This document shows, one piece after another, positions 24,600 to 31,411 of a DNA stretch of 37,266 nt. The DNA is from Lachnospiraceae bacterium FE2018 (GTDB lineage: Bacteria; Bacillota; Clostridia; Lachnospirales; Lachnospiraceae): NCBI GenBank assembly GCA_000702845.1, contig JNKK01000026.1, forward strand, positions 1-37,266, written 5' to 3'. Under the pieces are notes generated by a model. The model saw nothing but the letters and a program-made list of their open reading frames with translations. It had not been told where the DNA came from and made no database searches. The translations under genes and the position numbers were made by a program. The stretch's first letter is position 1. Each line of letters starts with the position of its first letter.

Positions 24600-25040
24600 T
24601 CAGGCTTCATCGAGCTTTTTTTCCATGTATTCCATCGTCTTTTTCATGCTCTTCATAAATGCCTCATCCGGTATCATGGCGATCCCGTGCTCATCGCTGA
24701 GAACGATCAGACGCTGTCCCCCTGTCAGCCCGAACAGATCCCGTACACCTTTTGGAATGACAATCTGCCCTCTGTCATTGACCATTACCGAACCCCATAT
24801 GTTCTTTCCTTTTGGTGCCGGCGGAATCATTCCGACTCCCTCTACCGGTTCTGTCCTGACCAGACTGTCAATGGTTGTCCCGTATACTTCTGCCAGAAGA
24901 CTGCATTTTTCAATATCAGGAACAGTGGCACCGGTTTCCCATTTTGCATAAGCCTGCCGGGAAATACCAATTTTTTCCGAAATCGCTTCCTGCGAAAATC
25001 CATGAATATTACGCAGCATTACCAGATTATCTTTCAGCAT
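24600..25040 (-). CDS. HTH-XRE/AbrB (SpoVT) fusion regulator
   Basis: This 146-residue protein fuses two DNA-binding types. Residues 1-65 are an XRE helix-turn-helix (FSQEAISEKIGISRQAYAKW, TIDSLVR). Residues about 82-125 are an AbrB/SpoVT swapped-hairpin domain (VMVNDRGQIVIPKGVRDLFG, LIVLSDEHGIAMIP). A short charged helix (MKKTMEYMEKKLDEA) ends it. It is the last gene of an ABC-2 exporter operon. Its GAGGAG binding site overlaps the permease stop (TGAGGAG), so it is co-translated. The likely role is control of its own exporter operon. Confidence 0.9.
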   Translation of the reverse strand: MLKDNLVMLRNIHGFSQEAISEKIGISRQAYAKWETGATVPDIEKCSLLAEVYGTTIDSLVRTEPVEGVGMIPPAPKGKNIWGSVMVNDRGQIVIPKGVRDLFGLTGGQRLIVLSDEHGIAMIPDEAFMKSMKKTMEYMEKKLDEA

Positions 25041-25053
25041 TACAAGATTCTCC

Positions 25054-25707
25054 TCAAAGATCTATTCTCTCAAAATTCTCACAGGCTCTTCTGCATGACA
25101 GCAGCGTAAACAGCAAATAAATGATGACCCCTCCTATTAACAGAATGATCTGCATGCCGATGTTATCTGTACCAAAGGAATTCAGTATTTCCAGACCCGG
25201 CACATGGTGAAGTGCCTCTGCGATCATTATAATGAGAAAAGCAGTCAGGATAAAGATCACAAACGGGCGGCCAAACTTATATGCCGTTTTAAAAAAACCT
25301 CCCACAAAGATCCAGTTGAATAATCCGAAGATCACACATGCCATTCCCAAAGCAAAGAAGTTCGCATTCATCAGAGCGTTGCTGCGGTATACCGCTGACT
25401 GTGAAAAGACCGTCATGCGGAGAACGGCAGCAAACGCCATCAGCACAAAGGAACATACTTCTATCATACAGACAAACAGATATTTGCCAGTTACCACATC
25501 TTTTTTTGCGATCGGCAGAAGTGCTGAAAACACGATATCATTTGCTTCTCTGGCCGTCTGAAAGCTCTGAAACAAACCGAGAGATACAAAAAATGCTCCG
25601 CAGAGGACTGGATAGCCGGGCAGGAAAAACATCAGCCCGAATAAAATGAACAGATAAGAGAGTACAGAGGCACTCAGCTTCATCTCCTTACGCAGAATGT
25701 CACGCAT
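25054..25707 (-). CDS. ABC-2 type transporter permease
   Basis: The 217-residue integral membrane protein has about six hydrophobic segments: SVLSYLFILFGLMFFLPG, CGAFFVSLGLFQSF, LFVCMIEVCSFVLMAFAAVL, FFALGMACVIFGLFNWIF, PFVIFILTAFLIIMIAE and IILLIGGVIIYLLFTLLS. The cytoplasmic ALLPIAKKDVVTGKY stretch between helices 2 and 3 is typical of small ABC-2 permeases of the YtrC/D kind. It overlaps the ATPase gene by 8 bp. The substrate is unknown; such systems often export peptides or protect from membrane-active antibiotics. Confidence 0.87.
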   Translation of the reverse strand: MRDILRKEMKLSASVLSYLFILFGLMFFLPGYPVLCGAFFVSLGLFQSFQTAREANDIVFSALLPIAKKDVVTGKYLFVCMIEVCSFVLMAFAAVLRMTVFSQSAVYRSNALMNANFFALGMACVIFGLFNWIFVGGFFKTAYKFGRPFVIFILTAFLIIMIAEALHHVPGLEILNSFGTDNIGMQIILLIGGVIIYLLFTLLSCRRACENFERIDL

Positions 25708-26422
25708 GAATCACACCTCCTTCCAGCCGAAGCATGGTATCTTCGAGACTTTCGCCGGTCTGAGCGTACCGCTTTATGAAATCTGTCTTCGGCATTGCCG
25801 CGATAATGCTCCCGCCGGAGATGTAAACGATATTGTCAGCACATTTTTCGATGTCAGAAATAATATGTGTTGAGAAAAAAACGGCAACCCCGTCCTTTCT
25901 GAGTTCAGAAAAAATATTCAGCAGCTCATTTCGTGAAAAAGGATCAAGCCCGCTTGTGGGTTCATCCAGAATCATTACCTCTGATTTGTGAGAAAGCGCA
26001 AGCAGCAGATTGACTTTCACTTTCATCCCTTCTGATAATTCGTGAGGTGTTTTCATCTCGTCAATTGCGAAAAGATTCAGATACTTCCGATAGGTTTCTT
26101 CATCCCATGTGTTATAGAATCTTCTTACAACATCAACAATGTCCCGTATTCTTTTCCTCGGGTACCAGCTGATTGTCCCGGCAGAGTATCCGATCCGCTT
26201 CTTGATTTCGGCTTCATTCCCTGTGAGCGGTCTGTCGAAATAACGGACGGTTCCGCTGTCCGGATGAATCATATTGAGCATAGACTTGATCGTCGTTGTC
26301 TTCCCCGCGCCGTTTCTGCCTATAAATCCTGTGATCTGTCCGCTCTCAAGATCAAATGATACGCTTTTCAGTTCAAATGACGGGTACCTTTTCACTAAAT
26401 CCCGCACTTCCGCAATAATCAT
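25700..26422 (-). CDS. ABC transporter ATP-binding protein
   Basis: The ATPase of the exporter, 240 residues from ATG 26422 (GGAGG 5 nt upstream). The longer frame from 26515 starts inside the intergenic dyad and has no binding site. Walker A is GRNGAGKTT (about 35-43), the Q-loop region RKRIGYSAGTISWYP is unusual, the signature is a degenerate LSEGMKVKV instead of LSGGQ, and Walker B is VMILDEPTSGLDP with the switch histidine in FFSTHIISD. A degenerate signature is common in the YtrB-type branch. It is encoded with one permease, so the permease probably acts as a homodimer. Confidence 0.91.
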   Translation of the reverse strand: MIIAEVRDLVKRYPSFELKSVSFDLESGQITGFIGRNGAGKTTTIKSMLNMIHPDSGTVRYFDRPLTGNEAEIKKRIGYSAGTISWYPRKRIRDIVDVVRRFYNTWDEETYRKYLNLFAIDEMKTPHELSEGMKVKVNLLLALSHKSEVMILDEPTSGLDPFSRNELLNIFSELRKDGVAVFFSTHIISDIEKCADNIVYISGGSIIAAMPKTDFIKRYAQTGESLEDTMLRLEGGVIHA

Positions 26423-26506
26423 AAACGCCTCCAGATATGAATCATAAAAGACTTCAGATGTTTGATTTGTATGATTATTGTAATGCGAGGTTGCCCCGGT
26501 TTCTAC

Positions 26507-26551
26507 CAACCGCACATAACAGAATTATGCGTTTTTTGTTATGTCCGGTTG
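26507..26551. repeat. 15-bp inverted repeat upstream of the ABC operon
   Basis: CAACCGCACATAACA (26507-26521) and TGTTATGTCCGGTTG (26537-26551) are complementary at 14 of 15 positions around a 15-nt spacer. It lies 85 bp upstream of the ABC ATPase ATG and 16 bp from the kinase 3 stop. A further GGTTG/CAACC pair continues towards 26490. There is no U-tract, so an operator for the HTH-AbrB regulator is more likely than a terminator, though a fold-back 3' end of the kinase mRNA is possible. Confidence 0.6.
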
Positions 26552-26567
26552 CATTGTTGTATCATTA

Positions 26568-29021
26568 TCAGTGCAGAAGCTTTTCCAGTGTTTCAAACAA
26601 TATGTCCGGTTCCACCGGTTTGCTCAGATGCGCGTTCAGACCTGCCTGCATACTGCGCTGAACATCCTCATCAAAAGCATTTGCCGTTAACGCTATGACA
26701 GGAATATTCTTTGCATCAGATCTGTTCATCGCTCTGATTTTCCGCGTTGCCTCCAGTCCATCCATTTCAGGCATCCGCATATCCATCAGAATCGCATCAT
26801 AATAGCCCTCTTCGTGTTTCTCAAACTTTTCTACAGCAATACGCCCGTTTTCCGCGTGATCCACTTCGATCTCACGCATAGAGAGTATCATAATCATAAT
26901 TTCGGCATTTACTGTAACATCTTCCGCCAGCAGTACTCTGCGGTATTTGAGATCTGCTGTTTCCTGTACAAGCTTCGCGTTCTTCTTTTTGAAAGCCTCC
27001 CTGAACTCATCAAGCACCTTCCCTGCAAAAAGCGGCTTTGCAACAAATGTATCCACACCTGCCGCCTTTGCATCATCTTCAATATCATCCCAGTTATATG
27101 AGGTAAGCACAATCACCGGTGTTTCGCTTCCCACGGCAGCCCGGATTTGCCGGGTCGTTTCCATGCCGTCCATGTCCGGCATGCGCCAGTCCACCAGAAT
27201 CAGGTTATAGGGCTCCCGCCTTGCATGGCGGACTTTCACCATCTGCAAGCCTTCTGCTCCGGACAATGCCTTTTCACAACTCACACCCACCTGTCCCAGT
27301 ACAAGCCGGGCATGTTCACATGCGATCGGATCATCATCAATCACCAGTACGCACAGCTCATGGGGCTGCAGAACATTTTCCTCTTCCTCAATTTCTTTGT
27401 GCTCGCAGTCAATCAGCGTGACAGTGACAGTAAACGTCGTTCCTTTCTGTTTTTCACTCTCTACTGAAATCGTACCGTTCATCAGTTCAACGATGTTTTT
27501 GGTTATGGCCATGCCCAGACCAGTACTACCATAGCGGCTTGTACTGGATGAATCCTCCTGACTGAATGCATCAAACAGCCTGGGAAGATAATCCTGACTC
27601 ATTCCGATACCTGTATCACTGATGATAAAGCGCAGTGTGGATCTTCCATTGAATCGTGCGGTTACTTCCACATCAAATGTAACGGTACCGCCTGACGGTG
27701 TAAATTTAACTGCATTCCCAAGAATATTGATCATAACCTGCCGCAGCTTCATATCATCTCCGATATAGTAATCGTCAACTGTACCTTTTACACGGCATTC
27801 ATACTCAATTCCCTTATCCCTGCACTGACCGCTTATAATCGTATTAACCTGAGCCAGCGCCTTTGCGAAAGAAAACTCCTCATTCTTTACTACCATGCGC
27901 CCGGATTCGATGCGGCTCATGTCAAGAATATCATTGATGATACCGAGCAGATGCTGGGCCGACAGCCCGATTTTCTCAAGATGCTCCCGCGTCGTTTCAG
28001 ATATGCCCGGATCATTCAAAGCGATCCGGTTCAGCCCGATGATCGCATTCATTGGCGTGCGGATTTCATGGCTCATATTAGACAAGAAAGCAGTCTTTGC
28101 CTTGTTAGCCTGATTGGCCTCTTCCAGTGCAATGCTCAGCGATTCCCGCTGTTGTGCGAGTTTCTGCATCATTTCCTTTTGTTCAGTAATATCTATGAAA
28201 ACACCTATATAAGAGATCGGCGAACCGTCAGGACGACGTGTAGGTTTGCCGACAGCACGATACCAGCGGTAACCTCTGTTTTTCGTCATCAGTCGGTACT
28301 CTACATCATAGGTCTTCTGCCCTGTATAGTCGGAGATCGTTTCATTATATTCCTTCAGAACACGCTCCCTGTCTTCCGGATGCAGCAGATCGGACCAGGA
28401 TTCCAGCACATCCGGAAAGTCATCTGTGCCATGATACCCGAGCATTCTCCGAAATTCATCGCTCCAGGTGATCCTGACCATTACACCTGCTTCATCAAAA
28501 TCCATTGTCCATTTGCCGGATCCGAGCATTTCATGAATGGTATCGAGAGCTGCAGCTTCATTTTGCAGTTCAGCATACAGAGCATCATGTTCTTTCTCCC
28601 GGGTTATATCGATCGTCACGCCTTTATACTGCACCGGCCTGCCTTCAGGATCCCGGGACAGTAAGCCCAGGCCGCGAAACCACCGGACCGATCCATCCTT
28701 TCTGCAAAAGCGAAAATCATAGCCCGTTGTGTGCATGATTATTTCATCAAATACGCTGGCTGTCATATAATCAATTAAAGCATCCCTGTCTTCCGGGTAA
28801 ACCCCCCGCAGGAATGATTCTAATTCATTCGGAAAATCACTCTGGTCACGATAACCCATCAGCCTGCGGAATCCATCACCCCATTGTACAGATGTCAAAG
28901 AGCCGTCTGACGCAAAGTTGATAACCCAGCTTCCCGCTTTTGTCAGATCGGTAAAAAGACGGATCGTTGCTGCCTGTTCTTCTATTATACGTCTGTCTTT
29001 TTCATCGCTAACCCGGTTCAT
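26568..29021 (-). CDS. Soluble hybrid histidine kinase with two PAS domains (kinase 3)
   Basis: The 817-residue protein has no transmembrane segment. Two PAS-PAC units (about 22-140 and 165-280) each carry WxxxFRRxLGY and a YPED/HPEDR motif, and end in GVTIDITREKE and GVFIDITEQKE. A coiled coil leads to HisKA with FLSNMSHEIRTPMNAI (His318). The HATPase has DTGIGM and GSTGLGMAI, and two receivers have LVDWRMPDMDG (Asp611) and LMDMRMPEMDG (Asp747). The part from about residue 300 on is closely similar to kinase 1, while the sensor is different. AAAGGAG lies 6 nt before the ATG. It follows the radical SAM gene by 34 nt. Confidence 0.93.
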   Translation of the reverse strand: MNRVSDEKDRRIIEEQAATIRLFTDLTKAGSWVINFASDGSLTSVQWGDGFRRLMGYRDQSDFPNELESFLRGVYPEDRDALIDYMTASVFDEIIMHTTGYDFRFCRKDGSVRWFRGLGLLSRDPEGRPVQYKGVTIDITREKEHDALYAELQNEAAALDTIHEMLGSGKWTMDFDEAGVMVRITWSDEFRRMLGYHGTDDFPDVLESWSDLLHPEDRERVLKEYNETISDYTGQKTYDVEYRLMTKNRGYRWYRAVGKPTRRPDGSPISYIGVFIDITEQKEMMQKLAQQRESLSIALEEANQANKAKTAFLSNMSHEIRTPMNAIIGLNRIALNDPGISETTREHLEKIGLSAQHLLGIINDILDMSRIESGRMVVKNEEFSFAKALAQVNTIISGQCRDKGIEYECRVKGTVDDYYIGDDMKLRQVMINILGNAVKFTPSGGTVTFDVEVTARFNGRSTLRFIISDTGIGMSQDYLPRLFDAFSQEDSSSTSRYGSTGLGMAITKNIVELMNGTISVESEKQKGTTFTVTVTLIDCEHKEIEEEENVLQPHELCVLVIDDDPIACEHARLVLGQVGVSCEKALSGAEGLQMVKVRHARREPYNLILVDWRMPDMDGMETTRQIRAAVGSETPVIVLTSYNWDDIEDDAKAAGVDTFVAKPLFAGKVLDEFREAFKKKNAKLVQETADLKYRRVLLAEDVTVNAEIMIMILSMREIEVDHAENGRIAVEKFEKHEEGYYDAILMDMRMPEMDGLEATRKIRAMNRSDAKNIPVIALTANAFDEDVQRSMQAGLNAHLSKPVEPDILFETLEKLLH

Positions 29022-29055
29022 TAAAGGCTCCTTTCATTATGCGCAGTCTTCCTTT

Positions 29056-29934
29056 TTACAGGTCAAATATACTCATCTGCGGAAACTTCTCCGGCATGTC
29101 ATTCATAAAACGGAAACATTCCTCCGGACTTGACAGGATCCCGTTAGCCCTGCACGTCTTCTGAAACAGCGCTTCCAGTTCACCGGCTTTAGGGCTCGGC
29201 AATTCATAGGCATTTCCATAATGTTTGATGTACCGCTCCTTCATCCCCGGAAAATGTTTGTCAAGCGCCGCATAATAATATTCCCGGTCGCCTTCTCTAA
29301 GCGTCAGGCCCATTCCAAAATCTATGATGCCTTTAACGCCGGTCCGGATACATTCATTCAGGATTGATGTAATATTATCTATCGTATCATTAATGAATGG
29401 AAGAATCGGTGTAATCCATACAACTGCAGGGATACCTCTTTTCTGCATCTCTTCCAGCACTTCTATCCGCCGCTTTGTATTGCAGACATTCGGTTCCAGG
29501 ATTCTGCAAAGGTCATCATCATAGGTTGTAAGCGTTATCTGCACCACACATTTTGCAGAGCGGTTTATCTTTTCCAGAAGATCAATATCCTGAAGGATAC
29601 GGTCCGATTTTGTCTGTATCGCAGCACCAAATCCATATTGCAGTATGATCTCCAGACACTTTCGTGTAAGCCGTAATTCTTCCTCACAATGCATATATGG
29701 ATCTGACATCGAACCGGTTCCGATCATACACTTCCGTCTTTTTGATCTCAGTTCCTTTTCCAGCAGTTCCGGTGCATTCTGCTTTACTTCTATATCCTCA
29801 AACGGATGTGTGAACCTGTAGCACCGACTCCGGCTGTCACAGTAGATACAGCCATGACTGCATCCTCGATAGATGTTCATTCCATAATGACCACCGCTGC
29901 CGGTCAGTATTCCTCTGGCATTAACAAAGTGCAT
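29056..29934 (-). CDS. Radical SAM protein, SPL family
   Basis: A [4Fe-4S] radical SAM enzyme with CX3CX2C in YRGCSHGCIYCDSRS (Cys25, 29, 32 of the 293-residue form). GTGSMSDPYMHCEEELRLTR, AAIQTKSDRILQDID and VVWITPILPFINDT follow the pattern of spore-photoproduct-lyase-like proteins found widely in Clostridia. It is shorter and less complete than true SplB, and its substrate is unknown. I choose ATG 29934 (AAGGGA about 10 nt upstream) because the longer frame crosses the terminator at 29967-30003. It lies downstream of the solute-binding lipoprotein and 34 nt before kinase 3. Confidence 0.85.
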   Translation of the reverse strand: MHFVNARGILTGSGGHYGMNIYRGCSHGCIYCDSRSRCYRFTHPFEDIEVKQNAPELLEKELRSKRRKCMIGTGSMSDPYMHCEEELRLTRKCLEIILQYGFGAAIQTKSDRILQDIDLLEKINRSAKCVVQITLTTYDDDLCRILEPNVCNTKRRIEVLEEMQKRGIPAVVWITPILPFINDTIDNITSILNECIRTGVKGIIDFGMGLTLREGDREYYYAALDKHFPGMKERYIKHYGNAYELPSPKAGELEALFQKTCRANGILSSPEECFRFMNDMPEKFPQMSIFDL

Positions 29935-29966
29935 CTCGTCAGATTCCCTTATTTTCACTTTTATCC

Positions 29967-30003
29967 AAAACAGCTCCCCTGCCATCAGGCATTGAGGAGC
30001 TGT
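29967..30003 (-). terminator. Terminator after the solute-binding protein gene
   Basis: ACAGCTCC and GGAGCTGT (29970-29977 and 29996-30003) form the outer stem and GCC/GGC an inner one. On the minus strand TTTT follows. It stands between the lipoprotein stop (30056) and the radical SAM start, so the downstream genes depend on read-through or on an unseen promoter. Confidence 0.85.
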
Positions 30004-30055
30004 GCTCTGCCATTTGCAACTGTTTTTCTTTGTTTTTCCTATTCGTACCGGACGG

Positions 30056-31411
30056 TTATTGTGTAAAAGTGCCATAGGCGGCAATTGCCTCATCTATGGT
30101 CATTGCGCCGGTTCCAACCTGGTAAACCGCCTGCCTTAACTGCAGGACAGCATCATCCGTTAAACCGAATACTTCCGGTGAGAGAACCCGTGATTCCGGA
30201 ACATCCCCGAACGCCGCATATATGCTGTTCAGAGACAAATCTTTTGTCGGCGACATCAGTCCTTTATTCTGTGCCATCTTGTTCAGTTCAGGCGATGTGA
30301 TCAGGAAACGCATAAATTCGTTGGCCATTTCCAGATCCGGACTTTCCTTGTTGACAGAAAACTGCAGATTCGGCATGTCAAGGAAACAAGCGCCTTCGTC
30401 CGACATAGGAACAGGGACAAATGTGTATTCAAACGGATTGGCGATGAATGCCTCGGAACGGCTCTCCCGTTTCTTCGTCCCGGATACGGTATCACCCGAG
30501 CATGTCATCATTGGTACATCGCCTTCAAAGAAACGCATGATCACGGCGTCGTAGTTGTCTGCGATCTCCGTGCAGGCGTCAAGATCCACACAGCCATCGT
30601 TTAAGAACTGCTCCATCTTCTCAAGCGTCGGCCGCATATACTCGCCGGCGGAAGGATCAAACGCGTTGAGTTTTTTGACAGCCTCTTCATCATTCGCCAC
30701 AGTTTCACAGAAGAACGGATACGCCAGAAGCGTGAAGAGCGAAGTCGTCTCCTCATTGGAAAAGCCCATTAACGGGTTTTCATAGCCCTTTTCACGGAAT
30801 GTATTGCAGACTTCTACCAGTTCCTGATAGGTCGTTGGAACGCTCAGACCTTCTTTTTCAAAAAGGCTGTTGTTCACAAGCATGCCGTAGGTGTTCGAGA
30901 AAACCGGGACCATCGGAAGCGTACCGTCGTCTGTATTCAGAATAATGTTGCTGCGAATACAGTCCAGATCAAGATCCAGCGCGGGATCGGCCAGATTTTC
31001 AGCATGATCGATGGATGATTTATACTGATCCCGGCCATACATCCAGGAGTAATTGACATAGATGTCAGGGGCATCGTTCCCGTTCAGGACCATTCCAATC
31101 ATGTTGTTATAGTCATCAACCTTTGTAAACGTCAGTTCCACATTGGGATAAAAGGCGTTAAAACTGTCAAATTCTGCTTCCAGCGCCTCAAAGTTGTCGT
31201 AACCGCCCGCTACGGTGATTTGGCAGTCGGTGGAAGTATTCAGAGCCGGACGGAATCCTTCCTCCTTCGCTGTTTCTTCCTTCGCTGCTTCTTCCGGCGC
31301 TGCTTCTTCCGTCGTTACTTCCTCTTTCACTGCTTCCTGCTTCTCTGAGCCGCATGCAGCCAGCCCCAGGATCATCAACACTGCGATAAACATGCACAAC
31401 GTCTTTTTCAT
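30056..31411 (-). CDS. Extracellular solute-binding lipoprotein (family 1)
   Basis: From ATG 31411 (451 residues; GGAGAG upstream). The signal peptide MKKTLCMFIAVLMILGLAAC ends in a lipobox with Cys20. A low-complexity Glu/Ala/Lys linker (about 25-52) then tethers the binding domain. That domain has ITVAGGYDNFEALEAEFDSF, FYPNVELTFTKVDDYN, NGNDAPDIYVNYSW, MLVNNSLFEKEGL and GTGAMTIDEAIAAYG, typical of sugar/peptide-type family 1 binding proteins. No permease or ABC ATPase is adjacent. Its ATG overlaps the stop of kinase 4 (ATGA), so it may present ligand to that kinase instead of a transporter. The ligand is unknown. Confidence 0.92.
   Translation of the reverse strand: MKKTLCMFIAVLMILGLAACGSEKQEAVKEEVTTEEAAPEEAAKEETAKEEGFRPALNTSTDCQITVAGGYDNFEALEAEFDSFNAFYPNVELTFTKVDDYNNMIGMVLNGNDAPDIYVNYSWMYGRDQYKSSIDHAENLADPALDLDLDCIRSNIILNTDDGTLPMVPVFSNTYGMLVNNSLFEKEGLSVPTTYQELVEVCNTFREKGYENPLMGFSNEETTSLFTLLAYPFFCETVANDEEAVKKLNAFDPSAGEYMRPTLEKMEQFLNDGCVDLDACTEIADNYDAVIMRFFEGDVPMMTCSGDTVSGTKKRESRSEAFIANPFEYTFVPVPMSDEGACFLDMPNLQFSVNKESPDLEMANEFMRFLITSPELNKMAQNKGLMSPTKDLSLNSIYAAFGDVPESRVLSPEVFGLTDDAVLQLRQAVYQVGTGAMTIDEAIAAYGTFTQ

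Noticed and set aside
31260-31340. Tandem repeat of Glu/Ala codons as a possible minisatellite
   Set aside because: The repeat is irregular and codes for the flexible linker of the lipoprotein, a common feature after a lipobox.
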